This document shows positions 12,226 through 24,153 of a stretch of 64,000 nt of DNA, piece after piece. Under the pieces are notes generated by a model. The model had not been told where the DNA came from and made no database searches. It worked only from the letters and a program-made list of their open reading frames with translations. This DNA is from Ganoderma boninense (Eukaryota; Basidiomycota; Agaricomycetes; Polyporales; Polyporaceae), in contig CM035311.1 of the NCBI GenBank assembly GCA_002900995.3, positions 2,108,001 through 2,172,000 on the forward strand, in the 5' to 3' direction. Each line of letters opens with the position of its first letter. Positions within the stretch are counted from its first letter, which is position 1. A program made the translations under genes and the position numbers.

Positions 12226-13084
12226 TCAACCTCCACGTCTGACAGAAGACTTGGGTTGCCAGCTGTGAGGTTCATCAGGCGGTGGAACCTTCCAAGGCGA
12301 CGAGCGAGGTTCTTCATGATGTGACTGTCCTGCGGAAGATTCTACGGGGCTAGTGGAGGGGGTAGTTTGTGCCACTCCAGGGGTGGCCATTTCTTTCCGT
12401 TCCGCCGTCTGGTTTGGCCCTGGCATTCCCCGCGGGGGTGCTTGTAAATGGGGCGTGGGGGCTTGCTGAGCGGCGATTTGCTGGGCCTCGGCCCTATCGC
12501 GTGCGTCGATCATGGCAACGTTTTGCAGTATTCTTTGTTGACGTTCGAGGTCAGCTTGTAGTTCCTGGGCAGTATGATGAGCGAACGGACAAAGGAAGCA
12601 CAGTGGCTGGGAGAGCCGCATACCTGCAGGGTGGGAGGATGTGATCGCGTGTGTGTCATCCAGGACGTCCATTGTACTTCGATGACAGTGCGAAGTTCGA
12701 ACACTGGCAGTGCAGATGAATGAAGGTAGGGAAGCACGTACCCGGTAGTCTACGTTGTCCTGACACGTAGTCGAGCATGTGCACCCCTTTGGCATACTTG
12801 ACCACACGCTTTGTGCGACGCGGGTCTGAAGCAGGCTGAGCGACAAGGTCTTGGGACAGAGGGGCGCCTGCTCACCATCGGAAGTGCTCGGATATTCGAA
12901 GAACCGGTTTCCTTGAGGAAGCATGAGTGGGGCTGGGGAGGCACTGCGGAAGGTGGAAGGGTACCTGCAAGGTCCCTGCCTATGAAGCCGGTCTGGGGAC
13001 GTGGGTGAGGATGGGGGCTGGGGTGAGGAGGGGTGGACGCACGGGATGCCATAGCCTCTTGAGCCAGCGCGCAATGAGGGACAT
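12226..13084 (-). CDS. Complex I NDUFA12/NDUFAF2-family protein (B17.2-like assembly factor)
   Basis: This gene is cut into six small exons: 13084-13043, 12992-12965, 12911-12876, 12825-12742, 12676-12624 and 12564-12226. Together they encode 193 residues, so no single open frame reveals it. The spliced N-terminus reads MSLIARWLKRLWHP, then TGFIGRDLAGNRFFEYPSTS, then DDPRRTKRVVKYAKG, GQRRLPVQWTSWMTHTR and HPPTLQELQADLERQQ. The pattern GRDLxGNxFxE-PSTSDDPRxTKR-Y...PxQWTxWxxHTRxxPPT is the signature of the NDUFA12/NDUFAF2 family of mitochondrial complex I. The long disordered tail (last about 100 residues) and the HTRxHPPTLEELQ motif fit the fungal NDUFAF2-like assembly factor better than the core NDUFA12 subunit. 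The basic, aromatic start may act in mitochondrial import. It shares a 197-bp divergent promoter with the Caf40 gene. Confidence 0.85.
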
Positions 13085-13281
13085 GGTCTGGAGACGGTGT
13101 GCGGTGTACTGAGTCTGGTGTGCTCCTGCTGCAGCTCAGTACTTATGTACTTGCGTGGCTGGGCAGCGAGCGCGGGCTGACTAATCGAGGGGCGGTCGCG
13201 AATCTCAATCTCAACCCCGGCCACCTCCTCTCCTCTCCCCTCCCGCCCCCGCCTCCCGCTCGACGAGATCTCCCATCACCC
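13085..13281. promoter_or_regulatory. Short bidirectional promoter, complex I factor / CAF40
   Basis: Only 197 bp separate the two start codons. The + strand is CT-rich from 13205 to 13281, next to the Caf40 ATG. No TATA box is obvious. Such a short spacing suggests shared upstream elements (inference). Confidence 0.5.
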
Positions 13282-14580
13282 ATGGCGGGGCTCATCTCTC
13301 CAAAACCCGTCCCGTACATGCAGCACAATCTGCAGTATAATCCCTACCAGCGCGCCGTCCAGGCGTACCCCGACACTCCCGCCACCTCCATCCCGCCCCT
13401 ATCCCATCCTACTCCCCATCAAGGTGTCTTTCTGTCTGGGGCCACCGTCTCCAACCCTCCTCTCACGCTCAACGAAGAGACCAAGATCTATGCCCTCGTC
13501 ATCGACCTCCTCGATTCTCAGACCCGCGAGAGCGCCCTCCTCGAGCTGAGCAAGAAGAGAGAGCAGTATGATGATCTCGCCCTCGTCCTTTGGCACTCTT
13601 TCGGCAGGCCCCTTCTCTCGTGATCTCACAGTTCGCCGTTCTGATGAGCACACCCAGGTATCATGCCTGCGCTCCTTCAGGAAATCGTCTCCGTTTATCC
13701 ATTATTATCCCCGCCTAATCTCACTGCTCATGTATCAAATCGCGTCTGCAATGCTCTCGCTCTCCTGCAATGTGTAGCTTCCCATCCTGAGACTCGTCAA
13801 CTCTTCCTGAACGGTGCGCCTACGTTTACCACATCCTCAGCTGCTCCATATCCTGTGAAGGTCACAGAACATTTCCTGACTACATCGTTGCCGCAGCTCA
13901 TATCCCCCTTTTCTTATACCCCTTCCTCAACACCACCTCAAAAACACGTCCATTCGAATATCTTCGCCTCACTTCTCTCGGAGTCATCGGAGCCTTGGTC
14001 AAAGTATGTCCTGCATGTCTTCCACTTGTCTGTCTCTCATGTCCTTCCAGCAAAATGACAACACCCCGGTCATTCACTTCCTCTTGTCCACGGAAATTAT
14101 TCCCCTGTGCTTGCGCATCATGGAGACGGGCTCTGAACTGTCCAAAACCGTTGCGATTTTCATCGTCCAGAAAATCCTTTTGGACGAGACTGGGTTGACC
14201 TACATCTGCCACACATACGAGAGGTTCTACGCCGTTGGTACTGTCCTTAGCAACATGGTCAACCAGCTGGTCGAGACCCAGGCTGTGCGTCTGCTCAAGC
14301 ATGTTGTCCGCTGTTACCTGCGTCTCAGTGACAATTTGAGGTAAGCATGCTTATCTTTCCTACGCTTCGTGGCCACTTAATCTACATTGTTTGTAGGGCT
14401 CGTGAGGCTCTTCGAGCTTGTTTACCAGAACCACTCCGGGACAACACTTTCAATGCGTTGCTCAAGGTAGTGCATCTATATTCTCCCATATCCATTCGTG
14501 TTACTTACGTGTGTCAATAGGGCGACATGGTGACGAAGCGATGTTTGACGACGTTGCTCAACAACCTCAATGAGCAGTAG
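13282..14580 (+). CDS. CAF40: CCR4-NOT complex subunit Caf40 / CNOT9 (Rcd1)
   Basis: Armadillo-repeat subunit of the CCR4-NOT deadenylase, which recruits RNA-binding proteins and GW182-type partners. Six exons (13282-13603, 13658-13813, 13897-14003, 14051-14340, 14397-14466, 14521-14580) give 334 residues. A Pro/Tyr-rich, disordered head of about 70 residues precedes the conserved core: [70 protein letters not shown]. The match to animal CNOT9 is very close. Intron 1 (13604-13657) begins GCAGGC and ends CCCAG; the reading frame and the conserved [15 protein letters not shown] junction fit only if this GC is the donor, so it is a probable GC-AG intron. The protein should act in the cytoplasm in mRNA decay. 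Confidence 0.96.
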
Positions 14581-14886
14581 CGTGTATATTGGTGACCTCG
14601 CGGACCTCATATTTACCCAGGCTGCCTGTATTTTCTTTTGTCTTACTACGCTCCCGAGGTGCAGGCTATCGGTCTGCTACCCGCTGATCATGTCATGTTG
14701 CCCTTTCGACGTACATTGTCGGAACGAACGGGGAGCACGAGGGGGACCATGGGACAATTTCCGTACTACAACCTGTACCTAATCAACAGCAATTTTGGAA
14801 TCCGTAGATAGAACTCTGCGCCCGTATAGCTTTGCGAATGATTGCACGATTTGTCATTTGTAAAATACAGTACACTCTCTACGAGT
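14581..14886. other. Convergent 3' intergenic region
   Basis: This is the 306 bp between the stops of CAF40 (+) and MSC2 (-). It should contain both polyadenylation regions. No gene or repeat is seen. Confidence 0.5.
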
Positions 14887-17800
14887 TCAAGAATCCTCGA
14901 CTTGGATAGTCAGCTCCTCCAGGCCCGAGATGCGGCTCCTCAGTAGCTTATCGACGCGCTCGATCACTCGATCAACCCTCGCAAAGGTTGGGCGGGCATT
15001 GGAATGAGGACCACCGGGGTCCAGTGACGATGGTGACGGCGTTATTTGGATGTGGATGGTCCCAATCATACTTGCGGAGTCTTTGGGCCAGAAACGTGGG
15101 ACCGAGTAAGAGGCGAGGCCCTCAATGGGCGCAAGCTATAAAAGTAATCAGGCCAGATCCTATGGGGGGGCAAAGACGAACGCCTACTTCAGCCAGTGCG
15201 TCTCTAATAGAATTCTCCTTCGTGCCAATGTCCAAAGCGAGCACCTTTCCGGTGTCAATCACAAGCGGGATGACGCTCGCGGCAATCAGAATAGCGATGA
15301 ACAGAGACGCAATGGGATCAAAGCCCGTCCATCCATAGAACTGGATTAAAAGCGTCGACACGATTACACCAACAGAGCCAAGAGTATCCTGTAAATCGTC
15401 CGATAAGCACTTTTGAAGACCCCTAATAATAAGAGTGCTATGACTTACGGCCATGACGTGGAGAAACACGCCACGCATGTTGTCGCTGTGCCCTTCATGT
15501 GCGTGCCCGTGGACATGGCTGTGGTCGTGGAGGTTTGGCGCATGTCCCGTGGAGTGGTGAGTCTCGTAGTGATCATCGTGGCCAAACTTGTAGTTCGGAG
15601 TGATGGGTGACATAGCACCCTCAGCTTGCAAACGAGCGCGTGCGGGGTGGAGGTGGAGGTGCGATGGGGGATACACCTTGACTTCAAGGGACTGATGACG
15701 GGAATGTAACCCTGGGACTGACCCTGTTGGAGTTGCAGGAGGATGGTCATCACCAGCATGGTTTACATGGTGAGAATGAGAATGGGTGTGTTCCGCAGAA
15801 GAATGGGAGTGTGAGTGCAGTTCAGATGGTACATGCGACGTGGAATGAGAGTGTGAATCACTGCGTGCACTTGGTGGCGAGGATGTAGGATGAGACTCAT
15901 CATCGCAAGTGTCAGAGTGCGAGTGCGAGTGGTCACAGCTATCGCTATGTCTATGGATGTGATCATCGGAATGGCCAATATCATAGCCATGATCGTGGCT
16001 GTGATTATGGTTCGGTGAAATGGGCGTCGGAGGTGACGGTCCATGGCTATGACCGTGTTCATGGCCATGAGAATGAGAATGACCGCCCTGGACAGTTGGT
16101 CAGCTTATCCCAACAAGAGAACAAATGGTTAGCTCACATGATGGTGACCACCCATAGCAAACATGCCAAATAGGTTTACAGCCAAGCCAAGGGAGCTGAC
16201 GAGGAGTAGTTGACTAGTGTTCATCTCCGGAGGATCCAACCTGTTACTTGATTAGGACGGCGAAGACCGTACACAGAGGTTGCCAACTTACAGACGTTGG
16301 ATGGCCTCGAAGACGATGAATACAGAAATAAGAATCAAGAAGATACCATTTGCAAACCCGGAGAGCGTCTCAATACGACCATAGCTAACAAACCATGTTA
16401 GCCGCAATAAGGACCGGCTAGCTTCATAATGGACACACCCATAAGTAAACCGTTCGTTTGGGGGCCAGCGTGCCATGACGGAGGCAATCAGACCCACAGC
16501 AATGGCCATACAATCAAAGGCCATATGAATAGCTGTTCAGGTTCTTGAGATTTGTTTCACTTCAAGGGTCTACGATGCGCCTTACCGTCAGATATGAGGC
16601 CTAGGCTGTTGGTCCAGATGCCATACAGCATCTGGACGAGCATATAGCACATGTTCAGCATCAAGAAATAAAAAATCTTGCGTGACTCCGGATTTGACAG
16701 GATATCCTTCAAGTAGGCTTGCGCCAGCCGATTTGCGGACTTGTAATAAGAACTAGCTGCCAAAGAAGGCTGATTCGGTCTGGGATACATTCCTTAGTAT
16801 TGGATCAGTCAGGATACTCACATTGATCATGTTACCGCACTTACCGTAAAGTATCAGGACTGGCACGACGAAGTCAGCAGATTGGGGCATATGCCCCAAA
16901 CCTAGGTATCCCAAGACAATAGCGGCGGCGCATGTCGTGATGTAGGAGAAGGTTACGTAACGAGGTGATGTTACCGCGACGTTCGTACTGATAGAGGCTC
17001 TGGGTTCGAAGTATAGGATTATATATGCTAAGCAGGGGAGGACTGCGAGCGAAGCGAGGCCGGGTATGCGGTGGTTTGCGTCACCCAACTACACGAGATA
17101 TAAGATTTTTCTAGACTGAATTCAAAGACACACATTTACTGACCAGTATATGCCTCAACATGTACAGTGGAAGACTGAACATGCATGCGCCTAGCATGCT
17201 GAACGCGGCAGACACTGGCTGTCCCAGCGAAGGTGACAAAACGTGTTCCGTATGCTCCAGGGCCACAGACGACACCGCTTCGATTAAAAGGGCACCATAA
17301 CCAGGAAGGTAGTCGTTGAAATTTCCTGGGGAGAATTGGGTATCCCAGCAGAAGGAAGCGGCGAGGGCCAAGATGATGGCGGAGACTTGCTTCACCTGTA
17401 CGGATGTCAGAAGCCAGCTTAAATGGATATGATCCACTGCGATACATACAGATGAAAACGAAAGCAGGGACTTGAGCCAGAAGGGAGAGAAATGGGTAAA
17501 GAGAATCGCGCTAGAAGGAGATGAGTCGGTCGAGGATGTCGACTAATCATGAGCGTACCGGATAAAGGGTAGACGGTATAATGTTGTGAATAATGCCGCA
17601 TGCCGCATGAAGAGCAACAACGATGAAGTCCCGATGGCTGGCCACTGCGTCTACGGTGAGAGGGGAAAACATGCATTAAGCAAACAGAAAACTGACTTCT
17701 ATTGTCCGGTTAGTCTGCAGCTGTCCCGAAGTCGCCAACCACATTATGACGGCTAGTCCTCCACAGGCAAGCACCCTGACTAGCACCCAAAACACCCCAA

Positions 17801-17969
17801 CTTCGACAAGTAGATAGTCTTTGGCGGCATGGAGCGCAAGCACGAATAAGACGTCTGCCACGAGGCGTCTTGACAGAGCGGAACTGGGTGACGTTGGGAG
17901 TCAGAAGGGGAGGGGTCGTGCAGCTTGAACGCGCCCATACTCACGAGGAGGTGGCGGCGCCAGAGGCAT
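14887..17969 (-). CDS. MSC2: Msc2-type zinc transporter (CDF family, ZnT5-like)
   Basis: Cation diffusion facilitator that moves Zn2+ into the ER/early secretory pathway, usually as a heteromer with Zrg17. The likely start is at 17969 (MPLAPPPPR, exon 17969-17941, then 17883-17697), and the stop is at 14887. N-terminal exons encode many hydrophobic segments (for example HRDFIVVALHAACGIIHNII near 17620 and YVTFSYITTCAAAIVLGYLG near 16950), the extra membrane block typical of Msc2/ZnT5. The CDF core then follows with the HxxxD zinc site HMAFD at about 16500, YGRIETLSGFANGIFLILIS at about 16360, and the second site HVMAD split by an intron at about 15450. Between them lies a His-rich cytosolic loop (about 15760-16090) with about 31 His in 112 residues. 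The C-terminal domain has YSVPRFWPKDS and ISGLEELTIQVED. The donor of the second intron is ambiguous; the other exons are consistent. Confidence 0.9.
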
Positions 17970-18497
17970 GAAGGGTCACTTTTCCTCGCGTCCGGGAGTC
18001 GACAGAATCCATGCGTGTTTATGTATGCGCGCGTCGGCCCCGGTCGTGGTGTGGTGTGTCAATGAGGTCCGCGAGCCAGCCACCTGCACAGAAGCGAGCG
18101 GAAGGAAGGAGGAGGGATGTTGCGGTGCACGCTGGAGCAGAAAGGGTCGACGACGAGCCTCAGCCCGAGCAGTCGACGATGTGGATGGTCGCGGGCAGGT
18201 CCAAGTTCCAACCGCCGCGGCCAAGTTCCAACTGCCCTGGCCGAGATGATGATAGCCGCCAGCCACGAGCGCCCCTGCACACGTTCCCAAGGACACAACA
18301 AGTGCCATTCATCGGCCGAGCCCCAAGCAAAAGCATTGCGTGCGAACACCAATGATACATACTAACTGTACAGTACCGCCGAAATAGTGTACATACAGTT
18401 CCATAGTCAGGAAGCCAGATGCTACGCAACACACTGACATACAAGAACCACCAAGAAAACCCCGTAATACCCCCCGCCAACATACACTCCACGGGAC
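17970..18497. other. Intergenic region upstream of MSC2
   Basis: The 528 bp hold the MSC2 promoter and the 3' flank of transcription factor A. Open frames on both strands are overlapping shadows with no family signal. No repeat is seen. Confidence 0.45.
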
Positions 18498-21400
18498 CTA
18501 GACTTGGTTGAACTGCGCAAACAAAAAGTTCCACGATGTATGCGGGTCCGACGTATGTCCATTCCCCAGCGGGTGTATCTGAACAGGAGATTGCGGCATA
18601 TACTGGTGGGGATGGGTGGCCATAGCCTGGGCATGGGCCAGCTGTTCGTACCCTTGTGCGTATTGCACTGGCTCCATGTGCATAGGCATATTTTGCATCT
18701 GTAGATGGGGGTGGTCATGTGATATTTGGGGCTGCGGTTGCGATTGTGGATGTTGCCAACCGTTCATTTCTTGAGGGGGATATGCATAGCCGTACATATC
18801 TGCCGCCGGAATGTAACCACCGGTCCATTGCGTATTCTCTGCCTGAATCGAAGAAGTAGACTCGGCAGCGGACGGCGGAGTCTCGGGAGACATGTACGGC
18901 GCTGCCGTGGGCTGATCTATAGGACTCATGGAGTGTGTCGACGATGGTTGCGGGGACGATGGCTGGGAATTAGACCCGGGGGACCGCCTAGAAATAAGTC
19001 TGGTTTTTCCGCCGAGCGCAGCGAGCTCGTCGTCTTCCTCCTTGACCAAGGGATTGTCCATCGAGCTCTGGGATGAGGAAGCAGAGATAGGCCCAGTGTT
19101 CAGAGATTGTTTTGCAGCTAGCGCCCTAGCCTTGAGCTTGCGCAGGACAGGCTGCCATACACTGTTAAACACTTTGAACCTCCAAGGTGGTCTGTATCAC
19201 TTACCAGAACTTTGGCGGCACGAGCGTTCTGCGATACCTGCTCAAAGAGGTTCAGGGCCGAGTCGAGGTTGGACAGTGCGGAGGGTGCGAGGGCCATACT
19301 TGGGCACTTCGTCGCAATGGAGCCCAGCACGATCTACAGCAGATTTAGTGGATTTGAAAGCAGGACACCCGGGAAAACGCATACCGAGCAAGAGAATACG
19401 TGAGTAAACAGGAACCACATGCGCTCCGTCAAGCCAGGATGTTGCGAATACAAACTTCGAATGAGCCCAACAAAGGAGCAAGCACTGTTGTACGCAGCCA
19501 GGACCGACGGGGCGTACTTGCTGCCAAGTGGATCGCTGGGATGGTCCTCTAATGCCTTCGCAAAGAAGCCACGGTGCAAGTAAAACAATGCTGAAGGCCG
19601 GAAATCAGTGAACGTTGGAAATAGGCGGCGTATAACGTACAGATCTCTTTGATAGCGAAGGCAATGTACCGCTGCATCGTAAGTTCGACAGGTGGCTGGA
19701 CATGGGGACCTTCCATGGATGCTCCACCAAAACCAGGAACACGTAGCGAAGGTGGGATATAAAAATCGCGCACTCTTTTGTCTAGTTCGCTGATGGCATG
19801 ATAGCGGGGGACCTTGGCCCCAAACGCTTGCTCGTGGACGATACTGAGACATTTCGAGGAGAAGCGATGTTTCCAAGCCGCGACTACGATCAAGCGGAGG
19901 TACATGGCGCCAGAACATATAGGCCATCGGCGTTGCATTGATGATAGAGTTCGTCAGCGGCAATGGAGGGCAATGTTATAGTAGGACGTACAGCTCATTT
20001 CACATTCTCCTTGATCATTTTTGGTGGATTCCTCTGGAATCTGGCAATCGACGAAAGACATCGCAAAGGAAGGCGGCCGGCCATACGTTAAACTCTGTCG
20101 GTAAACAGTGAATATTTTTATCTATCTACGAAAAAATCACACACCTGCCAGGAGTCGTAAGTATAGAGTTCATAGAAGAGCGAGCGCCGCCTAAAAGTTT
20201 CTCTTGGATCTAGGTTCCACTTGCCACTGTCCCGATCTAGAAGCGTCGTGAACTGTGCATTCAGAAGTATACCGGGTGGAAACACATGGAAAATATTCTT
20301 ACGCAGACCAAGCTAAAGGCACAGTCAATCAAAGTCCAGGCGAAAGAAAAAATCGATTAAAGTGCTCACGCTTTGGGCGAGTTTTACGGCGAGCCCCATC
20401 AGGGCCCATCGTGGGCCCTCCACAAATGAGAGGAACATGTAGTGGCACATGAGGATCTACTCACGTGAGATGAGCAAGGCATCCATAGACACGGATGAAA
20501 GTAGACAGCGACTGCTGGCTATTGAGGGTAGTAAACACATATACACGCACCAATGCCTGGATAGCCGGTATTGATTGAGACTCTAGAATAGAATCCAAGC
20601 TGAGGACCGCTCGGCCGAGCTGGTAGTACTGAGAGGCATCTGCGGACAAGGTAGGCCTGTCCAGGTCGAGGAGAGCTCCGAGTGCGAGGACCAGACAAAA
20701 GACTGCTAGGCGGTGCGAGTCCTTGGGAGCTGGCTCGGTCTCCATTCGCTGGTCGTAGATTCGGGAGAAGATGGTATCTTCGAATTCTGCTTCTGGAATC
20801 GGGGTGTACCTAGAGTGTGTAATACGAATCAGCCAGAAGCGTTTCGCGAATGGTAAATAGGTCTGATGACGTGACATACATCCAAGCAGCGTGTCTATAG
20901 TAGATTGTGACCAGCTCACGGGCTTTGATTTGATCGGGAAGGGAGGCCAACACGGTCTCACGGATGCCGGTCACTATCTCATTTGGTGCCGTGTAAAAGG
21001 GGAAGGTGTGACTGAGCCAAGGTATTTCTGTTGGCAACTGCATTTGGGGGCTATGCTCCTCATCGTCACTTCCTGCTTCTTGCTACATAACCAACCGCGA
21101 GTTCTAAGCCTATACACGATATTTCCGTACCTTGGTAGGCGGCGCACCTGTAATAAGTACTACAACGGGAGAGTGCAATCAACAAACGACGGGTGGGGGA
21201 TGATAATCATGGGAGCAGCGTACCCAGGCATTGGCCATCCCGCCGAAGAATTGTGTGTGGCCGGATTCAGAGATGGACCTAGCAACAGGGTCAAAATAAG
21301 TGGGTCGAGAGGTGTGGGAGGGCATGACGAAGATTTACAGCGAGCCAACGTTGATGGATTCAACGACCTCTTGTTCTTGCTCCTGTACCTGTTCTTCTGG

Positions 21401-22019
21401 CGACTCTCTCTCCAGCGGTCGCTTCAAAGCACGAAGCTCGTCGGACAGAAGCGGGTGGATTTCGCCCGAGAGATTTGAATGGGCATCCTCGAGGGCATCC
21501 TCGAGGGCACGAACACGGTTGGCCAGAATTGTGATTTTGTCGTGGAGCACTTCGGTGTTGGCGAGGACAAACCTAACAGATATTGGCATCAGAAGGCCCC
21601 GGTGACTGCGGAGCTGACGATATGGCTTAAATGGGATGGTCCTACCTGTTGCCCTTGCCTGTGGTGAGGGACCCTGTTGGATGCCGAATTGTTGGTGGAT
21701 GAAGATGGAATTGTCGGTCTTGAGAGCCGCTATGACGAACGTACCATCAGGGCATATGGCGGCACAGCCTTTCTTGACGCAGCTCGCGCAGGGAAAGACG
21801 CGTGAACATCTTTATGTTGCACCATTCAGTGTCGGTGAATGTCCCATGTTGGTGTGGATGGTGCGCACCTTAGTTTGAGGCTGGAGAGGAGAAGTGGCCG
21901 GCCAGATAAATATTACGCAGCGTTCGAAACTCGGAAAGAGCGTACCGTCGACATTCAGCGCATGAGAGGGTGGCGTTGCGCCTCTTGTTCTTGGCGGTGA
22001 GCTGGCTGTTGCTGGACAT
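18498..22019 (-). CDS. Zn2Cys6 fungal transcription factor A
   Basis: Gal4-type nuclear transcription factor. The zinc cluster is assembled from three exons: 22019-21946 (ending in SCAECR), a 12-nt microexon 21880-21869, and 21809-21745. They give CAECRRLKLRC then SRVFPC, ASCVKKGCAAIC, with all six cysteines at canonical spacing. A 28-nt exon (21673-21646, GSLTTGKGN) leads to a coiled coil, FVLANTEVLHDKITILANRV... (from about 21572), the dimerisation element. The middle region carries the fungal_trans domain, seen as ALGALLDLDRPTLSADASQY, PRWALMGLAVKLAQS and a 10-nt microexon (20312-20303) giving LGLH before RDSGKW. The C-terminus is Ser/Pro then Gln/His/Met-rich, a likely activation region. 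It is a clear paralogue of the gene at 42010-45451, with the same order of exons. Target genes are unknown. Not every exon was placed to the base. Confidence 0.9.
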
Positions 22020-22381
22020 TCGGGGTCGGAAGAAGGGTAGAGGGATGGTAAGAGGCAGGAGGAGAGACGGACTGAAGGCGGGATATGAGGACGGGAGAGC
22101 CGGCGGCGCAGGAAGCTGGGAGGACTGGAAGCAGTGGGCGTACTCACGGCTGTCGACCAGACACAGCTTACACACTCTTTGCGCCTCTCAGTCAGAGCCC
22201 GCGACTGCCCCCGGCATCTTTCCTCGCCCTCTCCTCCTTCGCCCAGGCCCGTCTCCCCCACCCGGCCATACAGCCGCAGCTCCCAGCCCTGCCACGAACC
22301 CCCGTACACGCGCACAGCGAAGAGGAAAACGTCGCGTTAAACCAGCCGTCTACAGCACGTCCTATTCCGAACTCTAACCAG
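22020..22381. other. Intergenic region between BFR2 stop and transcription factor A start
   Basis: The 362 bp contain the promoter of the zinc-cluster gene. It is C/T-rich on the - strand near 22030-22100. No gene is seen. Confidence 0.45.
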
Positions 22382-24153
22382 CTACGTCTGCAACAATGAC
22401 GAGAACAGGCCATCAATCTGCTCCTCGTGCCATTCCCCTCCCACGACTGGCACAGGCACCATAAAGTTTTGCAGCTTCGCATGCACTTCATACCGCAGCT
22501 TCCGTCCCTTGCTCGCCTTGGTATCCATCGTCTTTTTTCGGTTTGCTTTCCGCTCCCGCTGCTGCATCAGCCACTGCGCCTCCCCTGCCTCCCCCCCGCG
22601 TCCCGCAATGACATCTCGGAGGAGCTGTTGGTAGTAGTCTGTGTCGTCGAAGACATCCACATCCACATGCTCTCCACCCTCCGCTTCTTCGTCGATCGGG
22701 GCTGGTGAGCCCTGGCCGATGCGATTGTGCTTGTCCTTCCGTTTCCGGGTACGATCGAGCAGCCTTGCCCCGTCTGACCTCAGGACGTTGTCGATCAAAC
22801 TCACAACGCCCATCTGGCTCGCCTTGTCGTTCCGCATGAACGAACCGCGGTTTTCGGGCAGAAGAACGCTCGGTGCAACCGCTTGGACCTTCGCAGACCA
22901 TTTCGATAGCGTGTCCACCAGCCATGGATGATAGGCCATCTCGAGCGTTGACGCTGTCGCCGACAGTTCTTGCATCATTACCCGGTATGAACTGTCAGGA
23001 TCTGGGTCTGGTCCAGTACTCAGTCGTTGCCGCTTTCTTGGTGGAACTTCTATGGCCTCGTTGATGCGCAAGAGATCCTAGACGTGGCGATAGAAAATGA
23101 GCGTCTGTTCGCTGGTTCCAGCAGACTATAAGACGATCACGGACCTCCTGGAGAGTGAATAAATCTTCTGTCAGGCTACCCGCCACGCGCTGCAGGTTTT
23201 CTAATGCTTCATGGGCGGCGGGGTGAGAGGCATACCGGGCAGACCTGTCGGACTGCTTCGGAATGAGCGCAAGGGCACCAGGAGTGCAGGATGATATCGA
23301 ATGTACATACGAGTGGGATCCGATTGCCAGCAATCACGGCCTTTTGCAATTGGATACGGGCATCCAGCAACGTGTCCCATAAAGCCTGAATGGATTTGAG
23401 TCCAGTTCCGGCGTATCATGTGAGAATGCAACTGGTGCAGTTCGAATGTAAAGACCCACAATCTGACGTGATACAGCCCTCCCTTTTCTCTTGTCTGCCT
23501 CGTGGCTGGCCCGAAGATTGGATGCGATGTCGCCTTCAGGTGGGGAAGCAGCGAGGCCAACGTGATCGATATGGGAGGGCAGTGAGCTGGCCGCGTCGTG
23601 TACGAGAGCTGCCGCGGGGGACTGTGGCCTTTCGTCCTCGGACCCGGGACCGGAGTCTCCTTGCGAATGACCTGCCTCGTGCGGGGTAGACGACTCTTCA
23701 CCTTCAGCATCACTCGTGCCTTCGTGAGTGAGTTCTTGACCATCTTCGTCTTCTTCCGAGGCTTCCGGAGACCCTAGATCGTTGTCTTGGGAGAGTTGTC
23801 TACGGCTTATACGGACGCTGTCGTATTTTGAATCGCTCGCACTTTCATGTAGATTACGCAGGGTAGAATGCCTTAAGGAGAGACAAAGATGAGTATCGGA
23901 TGGTCGAAGGATGGATGAGTGGAGGCCTAGGTGTAGAGCACTCACGCGACATCAATATAGTGTTCCCTGGCCGCGGGGTGATCGATAGACCATCGATGTT
24001 CGGAGGCGTCATTTCCTGCGAAAACATCCTCAGGATCGAGGTCTGGTGATTGAGGGGGTCAGGCGCGACTCACATGAGGAGAGGAAGACTTGGAAGGCAC
24101 GCACCGACGGGAGCTGGTTGCGAGAGTTTGGCGAGCTGGTCCTTCAAGGACAG
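22382..24153 (-). CDS. BFR2: Bfr2/AATF nucleolar ribosome-biogenesis factor
   Basis: Component of early pre-40S (SSU processome-associated) assembly in the nucleolus; the animal homologue is AATF/Che-1. The N-terminus reads LSLKDQLAKLSQPAPV (about 24153-24106), then DLDPEDVFAGND, REHYIDV, and an acidic stretch with HESASDSKYDSVRISRRQL. The AATF leucine-rich part has ALWDTLLDARIQLQKAVIAG (about 23380-23320). The last exon (about 23075-22382) holds basic patches and the C-terminal TRAUB domain, KASKGRKLRYEVHAKLQNFM then WHEEQIDGLFSSLL. About six exons are needed. The start is unresolved: the codon where homologues have the initiator Met reads CTG (24153-24151), so either a short upstream exon supplies ATG or initiation is non-AUG. 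It is divergent from the acidic protein gene at 24531. Confidence 0.88.

Noticed and set aside
12226..13224. Single 332-codon frame on - as one intronless gene
   Set aside because: It merges true exons with intron sequence; only the six-exon reading gives the NDUFA12/NDUFAF2 motifs.
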